Assembly: GCA_964370715.1 (NCBI GenBank)
Contig: CAYJKJ010000006.1
Location: forward strand, 1-64,000
Direction of reading: 5' to 3'
Source of the DNA: CAYJAY01 sp964370715
GTDB lineage: Bacteria > Bacillota > Clostridia > Oscillospirales > Ruminococcaceae
DNA length: 64,000 nt
Part shown: piece after piece, positions 7,381 to 16,168 of the stretch
How the letters are laid out: every line of letters starts with the position of its first letter
Position numbering within the stretch: the first letter of the stretch is position 1
The notes under the pieces: model-generated
The model's input: only the letters and a program-made list of their open reading frames with translations
What the model was told of the DNA's origin: nothing
Databases searched by the model: none
Translations under genes and position numbers: made by a program

Positions 7381-7782
7381 CTATATATAAATTATTTCAG
7401 AATAGATAATTTCTTCAATCTGTGCCTTAATGTTATTCATTTTGCCCACCCACAGCATTTGCTCTTGTGATTTCAGTTCTTCTGTCACACCTTGCCTTGC
7501 TTTGTATTGAGTGATAAGCCTATCAAGCAAGTTTTGTGCTTCTTCGTTTACATCACGCAAGTGGGAATGTAGTTTGCCACTAAGTAGCAGATGATTATAC
7601 AAAGGACTTCTACGCTCTTTCAAGTAGATTTCACGCAACATTCCGTATTTGCCTAAAGGTCTGTCATCGACAGGCTTGGTATCTTCATCAAACTGTCCGA
7701 AGTCAGGTACATAATAATCACCGACATTGATATATTTTCCACCCATTTTTTCAAAAATTGTTTGTTCTTTGTTTTCGCTCAT
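7381..7782 (-). CDS. tnpV: Transposon-encoded protein TnpV
   Basis: This 133-residue soluble protein matches the TnpV family first named from the clostridial chloramphenicol transposon Tn4451. Hallmarks visible here are the N-terminal GGKY/YYVPDFG region, the central LGKYGMLREIYLKE motif, and the SHLRDVNEEAQNLLDRLI helix towards the C-terminus. TnpV is not required for Tn4451 excision and its biochemical role is unknown. The neighbouring CatP-like gene strengthens the Tn4451-like assignment. The other transposon genes (tnpX recombinase, tnpY, tnpZ) are not present in this window, so this is a fragment or a re-captured cassette. Confidence 0.8.
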   Translation of the reverse strand: MSENKEQTIFEKMGGKYINVGDYYVPDFGQFDEDTKPVDDRPLGKYGMLREIYLKERRSPLYNHLLLSGKLHSHLRDVNEEAQNLLDRLITQYKARQGVTEELKSQEQMLWVGKMNNIKAQIEEIIYSEIIYI

Positions 7783-8024
7783 AATTTTATTCTCGCTTTC
7801 AATAAGATTTTCACATCAGCAGTTAGGTTGCCTACTCTTATTGTTATTTCTGCCCTTGACATTGCCCTTATAACATTTGTGAAAACATATAAAACGCTAT
7901 AAAAACTTATATCATTAGCAATTTCAAATTTTAAGAAAATCTTTGTAAAACCAAGCATTTTACGGTAGTTTATGAGATTATATGAGCATGTACAATTCCT
8001 TGCAAGAGGTGATTACTCTTATGC
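7783..8024. other. Gene-free spacer between cat and tnpV
   Basis: The 242 bases are AT-rich with no coding potential I can support. A 9-bp inverted repeat TATGAGCAT/ATGCTCATA (about 7981-8030) straddles the cat stop codon. It contains a nested AAGAG/CTCTT pairing and may end or stabilise the cat transcript, though no T-run follows. No clear tnpV promoter was found. Confidence 0.4.
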
Positions 8025-8663
8025 TCATAATGCAAATGTATCAAGATAGTTTTGTAGTTCATTTACAAATCGTGAAAGATGAAAACCATCACATACTGCA
8101 TGATGTACTTGTATTGCTAATGGTAGCATAGTTTTGTCGCCATCGTAAAAATACTTTCCAATTGTAAAAATTGGCAGTAGGTAATCATAACCTTTTTGCA
8201 AGTTTAAATTAAAACCTGTAAAACTTGTCCATGGTATACAAGAAACATTAAAATAATTCTTACCTACAAGTGGTTTTGAATTGTTGAAATCACTTTTATA
8301 TAGCGACATATCATCATTATAGTTTTTTATAAAAACTTCTAAATTTGTAGTGTGTTCTGTCCATACATTCGTGATTGTTTCCGTTTCGTTATGAAAAACT
8401 GTATAACAGGGGTTTGAATAATCGTAAAATCCGACATACTTGTTTTCGTCTATATCCATACGAAACTCTTTGTGTGAATTGACAATTTGCGAAAGTGCAT
8501 AAAGCATCACTGGAAAAAACTTTTCATTATTCACTCTGATAGCCTTCAAGAAATTAGTTATATCTAAATTCACTGTCATACTATAGGTGCAAGGTACGCT
8601 ATCAAAATAGTGATTATAGCTATTTTTTCTGTTCCAATTTTTCATATCAATTTTGTTAAACAT
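8025..8663 (-). CDS. cat: Chloramphenicol O-acetyltransferase, CatP-like type A
   Basis: This 212-residue enzyme transfers acetyl from acetyl-CoA to the 3-hydroxyl of chloramphenicol and so inactivates it; the family works as a trimer in the cytosol. The active-site motif HHAVCDGFH (residues 187-195) with the catalytic His is intact. Other family motifs are NRK near the N-terminus, CTYSMTVNLDIT, IPWTSFTGFNLNLQKGYDYL and LPLAIQVHHAV. From memory the closest type is clostridial CatP/CatD. The length is normal and nothing suggests decay. Expression looks inducible: a nine-codon leader and an SD-masking stem (8672-8734) precede it. It is the first gene of the element after the chromosomal junction. 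Confidence 0.95.
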   Translation of the reverse strand: MFNKIDMKNWNRKNSYNHYFDSVPCTYSMTVNLDITNFLKAIRVNNEKFFPVMLYALSQIVNSHKEFRMDIDENKYVGFYDYSNPCYTVFHNETETITNVWTEHTTNLEVFIKNYNDDMSLYKSDFNNSKPLVGKNYFNVSCIPWTSFTGFNLNLQKGYDYLLPIFTIGKYFYDGDKTMLPLAIQVHHAVCDGFHLSRFVNELQNYLDTFAL

Positions 8664-8671
8664 TATTAAAT

Positions 8672-8734
8672 GCCTCCTAAATCTTATTTGGAAATATTGC
8701 GGATTTAGAAGGCTGATTTGTTTGTATCGACCAT
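8672..8734 (-). promoter_or_regulatory. cat translational attenuator with leader peptide MVDTNKSAF
   Basis: On the minus strand a leader ORF (ATG 8734 to stop 8705) with its own SD (AGGAG, 8744-8740) encodes MVDTNKSAF. The leader's end overlaps GCCTTCTAAATC (8713-8702). That segment pairs over 12 bases (one G-U) with GATTTAGGAGGC (8683-8672), which contains the cat SD. The loop is 18 bases. A ribosome stalled after the fifth codon would cover the left arm and free the SD. The leader resembles the MVKTD stalling peptide of cat-86, which chloramphenicol arrests. The base-pairing is seen directly; inducibility is inferred from that precedent. Confidence 0.8.
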
Positions 8735-8820
8735 ATTATCTCCTATCATTGTTATATAAACAATCTCCACACTAACACAAAAATCAACCTATGAAGATTA
8801 TCAAAAAATATCTTTATCTT

Positions 8821-8850
8821 ATTATATCAAAAAATGTATCGTTGCTACAA
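8821..8850 (-). promoter_or_regulatory. Possible promoter for the cat leader
   Basis: On the minus strand TTGTAG (8850-8845), an 18-base spacer and a consensus TATAAT (8826-8821) would start transcription near 8814, about 80 bases before the leader ATG. A nearer alternative (TTGTGT, 16 bases, TATATA at 8780-8753) would start almost on top of the leader SD and is less likely. Confidence 0.45.
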
Positions 8851-8945
8851 GATATATCAAGATTTATTTCCGCTATCCTAATGCAAGTACCGTCTGGCTT
8901 TTTTAGAGGTTCTTTGTCTAGTGTCGAGGCCCTTTATTTAGCATA
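8851..8945. other. Presumed element-chromosome junction
   Basis: Between the candidate cat promoter and the miaB promoter lie about 95 bases without a convincing gene. A plus-strand reading frame of 60 codons (8791-8973) and a minus-strand frame containing KEPLKKPDGTCIRIAEI are both open, but neither has an SD or recognisable family. They may be debris of a truncated gene at the insertion site. No terminal repeat can be confirmed because the left end is outside the window. Confidence 0.35.
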
Positions 8946-8974
8946 TTGTAAAACAAGTCGTTTTATAATATAAT
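8946..8974 (+). promoter_or_regulatory. Promoter of the miaB-mutS-mutL operon
   Basis: TTGTAA (8946-8951), a 17-base spacer and a perfect TATAAT (8969-8974) place the start near 8981. This is 33 bases before the GTG start of miaB, with GAGG at 9002-9005 as SD. It marks the first clearly chromosomal signal after the mobile element. Confidence 0.7.
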
Positions 8975-9013
8975 AACTCTATTATACAATTAAAATGTTT
9001 TGAGGTTATTTAA

Positions 9014-10393
9014 GTGGAAAACTCTAAAAAATCAAACGGTAATTCTTCAATTGATAATGTGAATTATATTGAGGGGTTGAGTTTTGTTGTGAGAACATAT
9101 GGTTGCCAACAAAACGTTAACGATAGCGAAAAGATAATCGGGTTACTTTCGAGCAACGGAGCTAGCAACATCGAGGACGAAAACAACGCCGATATCATTA
9201 TATTTAACACCTGTGCGGTAAGAGAAAACGCAGAGGACAAAGTTTTCGGTCATGTCGGAAACCTTAAAAAACTTAAAGAGAAAAACGGAAAGTTGATAAT
9301 TGCGCTTGGCGGATGTATGGTCCAACAACAGCATATCGCCGAAAGGATATCGAAAAGCTATCCTTATGTCGATGTTATCTTTAACACCAACGCATTAACC
9401 GAACTGCCAAAACTTATAAATAACCGCCTTGCGGGGAGCAAGCGACAGTTTAAAGGAGATGTCGAGAGCTTTGAGATAATCGAAAATATCCCAACCGTTC
9501 GAGACAGCGTTTGTCGGGCGTTTGTTCCGATAATGTATGGTTGTGATAATTTTTGCACCTATTGCGTTGTGCCGTTTGTTAGAGGGCGAGAGAGAAGCCG
9601 AAAAAGCGAGGACATCCTAGCCGAGGTTAAAAGCCTTGTTGAAAGCGGATATAAAGAGATTATGCTCCTGGGGCAAAACGTTAACAGCTATGGAAAAACG
9701 CTTGAAACGCCGATGGATTTTTCCGATCTTTTAAAGTTTATTGATCAAATCGATGGGGATTTTTTGGTTCGCTTTATGACATCACACCCAAAAGACGCTT
9801 CAAAAAAGCTTTTTGAAACGATACAAAACAGCAAACATATAAGCCACCATATACACCTTCCGGTTCAATCGGGGAGCGATGCAATTCTTGAGCGGATGAA
9901 CCGAAGATATTCTTCGAAAGATTATATAAATTTAATAAATCTTGCGAAAGAAATTATAACCGACGTGTCGTTTTCAAGCGATATAATAGCAGGGTTTCCG
10001 GGCGAAAGCGAAGAGGATTTCAACCAAACGCTACAACTTGTCGAACAGGTTCGTTATCATTCGTTGTTCACGTTTATCTATTCAAAACGCAAAGGAACAA
10101 AAGCGTTTGATTATCAAGACGAAACGCCATATAGCGAAAAATCCAAACGGTTAACGAAGCTTATTAGGTTGCAAGAAGAGACATCGGCTCAGCTTGAACA
10201 ACAGCTTGTCGGGCAAACTAAAAGATGCCTTATAACGGAACAGAGGGAAGAGGGCGTTTTTGAAGCAAGGCTCGACAACAACATGGTGGTCATAGCGACA
10301 GGGGATTTTGAAATCAACACATTTTGCGATATACATATCGAAAAAATATCCAACAACAAACTACACGGAGCTAAACAAATAAGCTTGAACTAG
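9014..10393 (+). CDS. miaB: tRNA-2-methylthio-N6-isopentenyladenosine synthase MiaB
   Basis: This 459-residue radical-SAM methylthiotransferase adds a 2-methylthio group to isopentenyl-A37 of tRNAs reading UNN codons. It shows the three-part family layout. An UPF0004 domain carries Cys 31, 67 and 101, which bind the auxiliary iron-sulfur cluster. The radical-SAM core has CDNFCTYC (Cys 177, 181, 184). A TRAM domain lies at the C-terminus (residues about 385-450). GTG at 9014 is chosen because GAGG lies eight bases upstream. It opens an operon that also includes miaA, which makes its substrate modification, with mutS and mutL between them. Confidence 0.96.
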   Translation: MENSKKSNGNSSIDNVNYIEGLSFVVRTYGCQQNVNDSEKIIGLLSSNGASNIEDENNADIIIFNTCAVRENAEDKVFGHVGNLKKLKEKNGKLIIALGGCMVQQQHIAERISKSYPYVDVIFNTNALTELPKLINNRLAGSKRQFKGDVESFEIIENIPTVRDSVCRAFVPIMYGCDNFCTYCVVPFVRGRERSRKSEDILAEVKSLVESGYKEIMLLGQNVNSYGKTLETPMDFSDLLKFIDQIDGDFLVRFMTSHPKDASKKLFETIQNSKHISHHIHLPVQSGSDAILERMNRRYSSKDYINLINLAKEIITDVSFSSDIIAGFPGESEEDFNQTLQLVEQVRYHSLFTFIYSKRKGTKAFDYQDETPYSEKSKRLTKLIRLQEETSAQLEQQLVGQTKRCLITEQREEGVFEARLDNNMVVIATGDFEINTFCDIHIEKISNNKLHGAKQISLN

Positions 10394-10417
10394 CTAATAG
10401 AAAGATGGTTAAAAACA

Positions 10418-13024
10418 ATGCCGTATCCGAAAGATATCGAAAAGATTTCTCCCATGATGAAACAATATATAAAGATCAAAGAGCAACATAAAGATGAACT
10501 GGTGCTTTATCGTTTGGGGGATTTTTATGAACTGTTTTTTGACGATGCTCTGACGGCATCGAGAGAGCTTGAACTCACCCTTACTGGCAGGGAGTGTGGG
10601 CTTTCGGAGCGTGCGCCGATGTGTGGCGTTCCCCACCACAGCAGCGAGGGCTATATAGCAAAGCTCATTAAAAAGGGCTATCGAGTTGCTATCTGCGAAC
10701 AGATGGAACTGCCGTCGCAAACAAAGGGCATCGTTAAACGTGGTGTTGTTCGTGTTGTCACCCCCGGAACGGTGACCGAAAACAGTATGCTTTTAGAGGA
10801 GCGGAACAACTATCTTTCGTGTGTGTTTATCGAAGAGGATGGTTTCGGATTTTGTTCGGCAGACATAACGTCGGGAAAGATATTTTTAACCGAAGAAAAA
10901 GGCGGCGCACAAGCCGTGATAAACGAATTATCAAGATTTAGCCCTCGAGAGGTTATCTGCAACCTTGCGGTGTCACGGGATAAAAACATATCAAAATACA
11001 TCTCGAAAACGTTAAACTTTGAACCTAATGTGTTGTATGATGGAAACTTCGACGCCGGAATTGCTATGGCAAATATCGGAAAACTTTTTTCAAAACAAAA
11101 GCTTTCCGACATTGCAAAGTTTGATAAAGGATATGCTTTAAGGGCGCTGGGAGCGCTTGTTAAATATATAATCGACACCCAGTTCGAGGGGGCTTCAAGG
11201 CTCAGAGAGATTGAATGTTATTATAACAAACAATATCTAACCCTTTCTTCAAAGACAAGGCGAAACCTTGAACTTTGCGAAACGCTTTCGGGGGGCGAGA
11301 GAAAAGGCAGCCTTCTTTGGGTTATCGACAGAACCGGTTCGGCGATGGGCAAACGGCTGGTTCGCTCCTATTTTGAAAAACCGCTTGTCGATGTTGAGGA
11401 TATCAATCGTCGCCTTGATGCGGTAGAAGAACTTTTTTCAAACAATGTACTGCTTTATAAAATCCATGAAGTCTTAAAAGATGTTCATGATATCGAAAGA
11501 ATCATGACAAGGATTGTTTATAAAAGCGTTACGCCAAGGGATATGTTGTCGCTTTCTTCTACGGCTGATAAACTTTTGGAACTCAAAGCGTTGACCTCTT
11601 CACTTAAATCTTCGCTTTCAAAAGATTTAAGCGATAATTTGGATACGCTAGACGACATTAAAGACAGCATCAACCAAGCAATTTTTGAAAATTGCCCTGC
11701 GCTTATAAAAGACGGGGGATATATAAAATCCGGATTTAATAGCGATGTTGATGAGCTTCGGGAGATACTGCATAATTCCAAAACATATCTTTCAAGGATG
11801 GAGCAAAAGCTTAAAGATCAAACGGGAATTAAAACGTTGAAGGTTGGCTATAACAAAGTTTTTGGATATTATATCGAAGTATCAAGGCTAAATTCCAACA
11901 GCGTTCCCGATAGTTTTATCAGAAAACAAACGCTTGCAAACTGCGAGAGGTTTATAACGGAAGAGCTAAAACAACTCGAAGATAAAATTTTGGGAGCGAA
12001 TGAAAAGCTTCAAAACCTTGAACGAGAGATATTTGAACAACTCAGAAAGTTTGTTGAAACAAATCTCGAAAGGGTTCAACAAGCGGTAGATTGCGTTTCG
12101 GCTATCGATGTTATTTGTTGTTTTGCGATAGTTTCGATAGAAAACAACTTCGTTAAACCAAACGTTGATAACAGCGATGTTATCGATATACAAAACGGAC
12201 GCCACCCCGTTGTAGAACGGGTTATCGATGGCGAACTTTTTGTTCCAAACAACACATACCTAGACAACAAAAATAATCTTGTCAACATCATCACAGGCCC
12301 TAACATGGCGGGTAAATCAACTTATATGAGGGCTACGGCTATCATAGTCTTTTTGGCGCAGATAGGGTGTTTTGTTCCGGCTTCATTTGCACATATCGGG
12401 GTTGTAGACGCTATCTTCACAAGGGTTGGAGCATCCGACGACCTGTTTTCGGGGGACAGCACATTTATGGTCGAGATGAAAGAGGTTGCCGAAATATTAA
12501 AGGGTGCTACTAAAAAAAGCTTTGTTATTCTCGATGAGATAGGAAGAGGAACTTCGACCTACGACGGAATGAGCATGGCAAGGGCGGTTATCGAACATAT
12601 CTGTAAACAAGGCGGCGTTGGAACAAAAACGATGTTTGCTACACATTATCATGAACTAACCGAAATCGAGAATGAATTTTCAAACATTAAAAACTATAAC
12701 ATTGCCGCAAAAAAAAGGGATGATGATATAGTGTTTCTACACAAGATTGTTGAGGGTCCTGCCGACGACAGCTATGGAATTGAAGTGGCAAAACTTGCGG
12801 GGGTTCCGGGTGAGGTTATCGAGACCGCAAAACAGTTTTTGGCAAAGCTTGAAAGCAAAGGCGTTCGACCAATGCCAAAACAAGAGTTGTTAACAGAAAA
12901 AACAAATTCAGATGATATAATACTCAAAGAACTTGAAAAAATATCAATCGATACGCTAACCCCAATCGAAGCGCTTAACATACTTTCCAAACTTAAAAGA
13001 ATGAGGGAACAACAAGGTTTTTAA
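10418..13024 (+). CDS. mutS: DNA mismatch repair protein MutS
   Basis: This 868-residue protein recognises mismatches and signals to MutL. The N-terminal domain carries LYRLGDFYELFFDDA, whose first Phe of the F-x-E motif stacks on the mismatch. The connector, lever and clamp domains follow. The C-terminal ABC-type ATPase has Walker A GPNMAGKSTYM (from residue 627), the DDLFSGDSTFMVEM signature region, Walker B FVILDEIGRGTS and the switch TMFATHYHELT. All are intact, with normal MutS1 length. It starts 24 bases after miaB with a weak SD (AGAAAGATGG), so some coupling is likely, and ends three bases before mutL. Confidence 0.97.
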   Translation: MPYPKDIEKISPMMKQYIKIKEQHKDELVLYRLGDFYELFFDDALTASRELELTLTGRECGLSERAPMCGVPHHSSEGYIAKLIKKGYRVAICEQMELPSQTKGIVKRGVVRVVTPGTVTENSMLLEERNNYLSCVFIEEDGFGFCSADITSGKIFLTEEKGGAQAVINELSRFSPREVICNLAVSRDKNISKYISKTLNFEPNVLYDGNFDAGIAMANIGKLFSKQKLSDIAKFDKGYALRALGALVKYIIDTQFEGASRLREIECYYNKQYLTLSSKTRRNLELCETLSGGERKGSLLWVIDRTGSAMGKRLVRSYFEKPLVDVEDINRRLDAVEELFSNNVLLYKIHEVLKDVHDIERIMTRIVYKSVTPRDMLSLSSTADKLLELKALTSSLKSSLSKDLSDNLDTLDDIKDSINQAIFENCPALIKDGGYIKSGFNSDVDELREILHNSKTYLSRMEQKLKDQTGIKTLKVGYNKVFGYYIEVSRLNSNSVPDSFIRKQTLANCERFITEELKQLEDKILGANEKLQNLEREIFEQLRKFVETNLERVQQAVDCVSAIDVICCFAIVSIENNFVKPNVDNSDVIDIQNGRHPVVERVIDGELFVPNNTYLDNKNNLVNIITGPNMAGKSTYMRATAIIVFLAQIGCFVPASFAHIGVVDAIFTRVGASDDLFSGDSTFMVEMKEVAEILKGATKKSFVILDEIGRGTSTYDGMSMARAVIEHICKQGGVGTKTMFATHYHELTEIENEFSNIKNYNIAAKKRDDDIVFLHKIVEGPADDSYGIEVAKLAGVPGEVIETAKQFLAKLESKGVRPMPKQELLTEKTNSDDIILKELEKISIDTLTPIEALNILSKLKRMREQQGF

Positions 13025-13027
13025 ATA

Positions 13028-14968
13028 ATGCCCAATATAAAAATACTAGACAAAAATATAAGAGAACTCATAGCCGCCGGAGAGGTCGTTGAACGACCGG
13101 CTTCGGTGGTTAAAGAGCTTGTTGAGAACGCTATCGATGCCAAAGCTTCCTGTATCGAAGTTGAGATAAAAGGGAGCGGGCTAACATCGATTAGAGTTTC
13201 TGACAACGGTTGCGGAATTGATAAAGATGAAATCAAGACGGCTTTTATTCGCCATGCAACAAGCAAGATATCTTCCAAAGACGATCTTTTCGAGATAAAG
13301 TCTTTGGGATTTCGTGGCGAGGCGCTAGCCGCAATTTCGGCAGTTTCTAAGATTAAACTAACGACAAAACCCCCTTCCCAACAGTTTGCATATAAGCTTG
13401 TAACCGAAGGGGGAGAGCATATCTCGCTAGAAGAGACGGGAGCGCCCGACGGAACAACGTTTATCGTTAACGATCTTTTCTACAACACGCCGGCTCGAAT
13501 GAAGTTTTTAAAAACCGATAGCCATGAAGCGGGGATTATTGAAGATGTCGTTGAACAACAAGCGCTAGCCCATCCCGATATCTCGTTTTCGTTTATAAAG
13601 GAAGGAAAGCTGGTTTTTAAAACGCAAAACGATGGTTCGCTTTATTCTTCTATTTATATGATAATCCCAAAACAGATTTCGGAAAATCTTTTGGAGGTTA
13701 AAAAAAGAGAGGGCGAAAAGATTGTTGTTTTTGGCTACACAGCAAAACCCGAAGCCGCAAGAAAAAGCAGAGCGTTTCAGTTTTGCTTTATAAATGGTAG
13801 GTTTGTTAAATCGAAAACGGTTGTAGCGGCGGTTGAGCAAGCGTATAGCGAACTGCTTTTAAGCAAAAAATTTCCGGCATTTATAATTAATATCGAGATG
13901 CCGTTCGACGAGATAGATGTCAACGTCCACCCCTCCAAAACCGAGGTTAAATTTGCGAACGACAAAGAGATATTCCATGCGGTTTATTATGCCGTTAAGA
14001 TGACGGTTAAAAACTTTGCTTCGAATGTGAACAGTTTTATATCTGCCACACCGACCAAAGAGATAAAAACAGAGGACAACGAAGAGGCGGAAGAATCGGT
14101 TTTTAGCCAAACAAAAATTGTTGAAACAATCGAGCCGATAATACAACCCGTTGAATCGAGCCAACCCGAAACGGGCGGTATGTCGAAACTTTTTTCGTTT
14201 AACGAGCAAAACAATAGAGGAGAAAGCCTTTTTAAATCGGATTTTGCCTCGTTTTCTCAACAGGATAAACAGCTTTCGATTGAACCATACGAATATTTTG
14301 AAACGAAACAACAAGCAAGCCCGATTGCGAAAGAGCTTGCAACTGCATTTATCGAAGATGCAACTGCCGACGACTGCCAAAGTTTTGAACAACCTAGCCA
14401 GGATATCGAAATTTTAGGGGAAGCGTTTTTAACCTACATAATATGCAAAACGAAAGACAGCATTGTTTTTGTCGATAAACACGCAGCACACGAAAGGTTT
14501 TTATATGACAAACTTCAAAAACAATCGGTAACAAACAACCGCCAAACGGTGTTGGAACCCGTTGTCGTGGCGCTTTCAAAAAACGAAAAACAAGCACTGT
14601 TAGATCGTTCTGATATCGTTGAACAAGCGGGTTTTTTAATAGTCGATTTTGGCGAAAGCGAAGTTTCGGTAAGGGAGATACCTCCTTTTTTGGATATAGC
14701 TTGCGTTAAGGAAACGGTCGAGGAACTAGCGGGAAAACTTTGTTCGCAAAAAGCAAAGCTTTCGCTTGAAAAAGAAAAATGGCTTTTAAGCTCGGTTGCT
14801 TGCAGAGCCGCCATTAAAGCCGGACACAAGACCTCGAAACAAGAGATGGAACATATAATCAATATTTTGGTTAACGAACAAAACATAAAATATTGCCCCC
14901 ATGGACGTCCCGTTATTTTTAAACTATCAAAACAAGAGTTGGAGAAACGTTTTGGAAGAACACAGTAG
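13028..14968 (+). CDS. mutL: DNA mismatch repair protein MutL
   Basis: This 646-residue GHKL ATPase couples mismatch recognition by MutS to strand incision. N-terminal motifs are ELVENAIDA, DNGCGI and GFRGEALAAIS. A variable Glu/Gln-rich linker spans about residues 340-445. The C-terminal domain has DKHAAHERFLYD (from D483), CRAAIKAGHKTSKQE and CPHGRPVIF. This resembles the metal-dependent nicking-endonuclease motif of MutL in bacteria lacking MutH, although the usual DQHAxxExxxxE ends in Asp here. AAGG at 13013 may serve as SD. Its end overlaps the start of miaA by 17 bases. Confidence 0.96.
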   Translation: MPNIKILDKNIRELIAAGEVVERPASVVKELVENAIDAKASCIEVEIKGSGLTSIRVSDNGCGIDKDEIKTAFIRHATSKISSKDDLFEIKSLGFRGEALAAISAVSKIKLTTKPPSQQFAYKLVTEGGEHISLEETGAPDGTTFIVNDLFYNTPARMKFLKTDSHEAGIIEDVVEQQALAHPDISFSFIKEGKLVFKTQNDGSLYSSIYMIIPKQISENLLEVKKREGEKIVVFGYTAKPEAARKSRAFQFCFINGRFVKSKTVVAAVEQAYSELLLSKKFPAFIINIEMPFDEIDVNVHPSKTEVKFANDKEIFHAVYYAVKMTVKNFASNVNSFISATPTKEIKTEDNEEAEESVFSQTKIVETIEPIIQPVESSQPETGGMSKLFSFNEQNNRGESLFKSDFASFSQQDKQLSIEPYEYFETKQQASPIAKELATAFIEDATADDCQSFEQPSQDIEILGEAFLTYIICKTKDSIVFVDKHAAHERFLYDKLQKQSVTNNRQTVLEPVVVALSKNEKQALLDRSDIVEQAGFLIVDFGESEVSVREIPPFLDIACVKETVEELAGKLCSQKAKLSLEKEKWLLSSVACRAAIKAGHKTSKQEMEHIINILVNEQNIKYCPHGRPVIFKLSKQELEKRFGRTQ

Positions 14969-15899
14969 AAACAAAATTCTCGTCATTGCGGGAGCGACCG
15001 CTACCGGGAAATCAAAGCTTGCTTGTCTTGTTGCAGAGGGGATAGGCGGCGAGATTATCTCGGCGGATTCGATGCAGATATATAAACATCTCGATATAGG
15101 AACAGCGAAGCCCACCAAAAGCGAAACCGAAACAATACCACACCATCTTGTTGATTTTCTTGAACCAAATGAACTGTTTAACGTGTCGAATTTTCATGAT
15201 CTTTGTTGCGAGACGGTGAACGAGGTTTTGAAAAGGGGAAAGGTTCCGATAATATGCGGCGGAACAGGCCTTTATATCTCGACATTTATAAACGGAATAG
15301 TGTTTCAAAAAAACACTAGGGATTTAAAGATTAGAGAACAACTCGAAAAACAGCTTGAAACGATGCCGCTTCAAACGCTTTATGACGAACTTTTGGGGAT
15401 AGATTCTCAGTATGCGACACGGATTGAAAAGACCGATAAAAAAAGAATTATAAGAGCGCTCGAGATGTATAAAACATCGGGCATCACCCCAACGGCGCAT
15501 GAAACGTTGTCGAAACAGCAAAAATCCCCCTTCGACAGTATGCTGGTTGTGCTTGAATCAACCGACAGGCAGATGCTTTATGACCGAATTGAAACTAGGA
15601 TAGACCAAATGGTTGATGAGGGTTTGATTAAAGAAGCAGAGTTTGTTTATAAAAACCAAGACGAATTCAAAACTGCGGCACAGGCGATAGGATATAAAGA
15701 ATTTTTCAAATACCTAAAAGGTGAAGAGACGCTGGAACAAGCGGTTTTAATGCTTAAACAAAGCACTCGAAGATATGCAAAAAGACAGATAACCTGGTTT
15801 AAGCGACATAACGAGGCTTTTCGATATGATATTAACGAAAATTCCATCGAAAAGATAAATAGCGACATAATTAAACAATGGCGTGAATTTACAATATAA
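14952..15899 (+). CDS. miaA: tRNA dimethylallyltransferase MiaA
   Basis: This 315-residue enzyme transfers dimethylallyl from DMAPP to A37 of tRNAs reading UNN codons; MiaB, five genes' reach upstream in the same operon, then methylthiolates the product. Visible motifs are the P-loop GATATGKS (residues 14-21), SADSMQIYKHLDIGTAKP, HHLVDF and GGTGLYI. QAIGYKE and RRYAKRQITWFKR lie towards the C-terminus. I place the start at TTG 14952, with GGAG at 14941 as SD, because it gives the usual family length. An upstream ATG at 14901 would add 17 residues of no similarity and lies deep inside mutL. Confidence 0.95.
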   Translation: MEEHSRNKILVIAGATATGKSKLACLVAEGIGGEIISADSMQIYKHLDIGTAKPTKSETETIPHHLVDFLEPNELFNVSNFHDLCCETVNEVLKRGKVPIICGGTGLYISTFINGIVFQKNTRDLKIREQLEKQLETMPLQTLYDELLGIDSQYATRIEKTDKKRIIRALEMYKTSGITPTAHETLSKQQKSPFDSMLVVLESTDRQMLYDRIETRIDQMVDEGLIKEAEFVYKNQDEFKTAAQAIGYKEFFKYLKGEETLEQAVLMLKQSTRRYAKRQITWFKRHNEAFRYDINENSIEKINSDIIKQWREFTI

Positions 15900-15928
15900 A
15901 TGAAATAAATTATTATGAGGTGATGTTT

Positions 15929-16168
15929 GTGAAAAATAAAAATTTACAAGATGTATTTTTAAACCAAGCTCGAAAAGAAAAGATTTCGTTAATTGTGTAT
16001 TTAACAAACGGCTTTCAGTTCAAAGGGTTTGTTAAAGGATTTGATAACTTCACCGTTATTTTAGAAAGCGAAGGGCGTCAAAACCTTGTTTATAAACACG
16101 CCATATCAACTATAATTCCTTCAAAACAAATCCCGTCGCTCGATAGCGTGTTAAACGATGCGGAGTAA
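15929..16168 (+). CDS. hfq: RNA chaperone Hfq
   Basis: This 79-residue Sm-like protein forms hexameric rings that bind small RNAs and A-rich tails. The Sm1 core is VYLTNGFQFKGFVKGFDNFT and the Sm2 motif is YKHAISTIIP, both complete; the C-terminal tail is short, as in Firmicutes. Three starts are possible (GTG 15920, ATG 15923, GTG 15929). GTG 15929 is preferred because GAGGTGA ends six bases upstream and the protein then begins MKNKNLQDVFLNQ as in relatives. The miaA-hfq adjacency is widely conserved. Its last codons overlap the next gene by 11 bases. Confidence 0.95.
   Translation: MKNKNLQDVFLNQARKEKISLIVYLTNGFQFKGFVKGFDNFTVILESEGRQNLVYKHAISTIIPSKQIPSLDSVLNDAE

Larger units (their letters stand above)
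1..8900 (-). mobile_element. Right-hand part of an integrative/mobilizable element with resistance cargo
   Basis: All genes from the left edge to about 8.7 kb are on the minus strand. They are of the accessory type: a MobQ-like oriT core at 13-54, DUF3847, sigma-like regulators, a peptide-type ABC transporter with a two-component system, an excisionase-like HTH, tnpV and cat. Housekeeping genes on the plus strand begin with miaB at 9014. The element continues beyond the left edge, where a relaxase and recombinase are expected. The right boundary is not resolved; it should lie between the candidate cat promoter (8821-8850) and the miaB promoter (8946-8974). tnpV beside a CatP-like gene recalls Tn4451/Tn4453 of clostridia, while the oriT and DUF3847 recall Tn1549-like elements. 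The composite nature is an inference. Confidence 0.8.

Noticed and set aside
8791..8973. 60-codon plus-strand gene upstream of miaB
   Set aside because: No SD, no family, and the miaB promoter lies inside it; kept only as an unexplained junction stretch.
13859..14392. 177-codon minus-strand frame opposite mutL
   Set aside because: Antisense to an intact MutL coding region, with no SD or recognisable motif.
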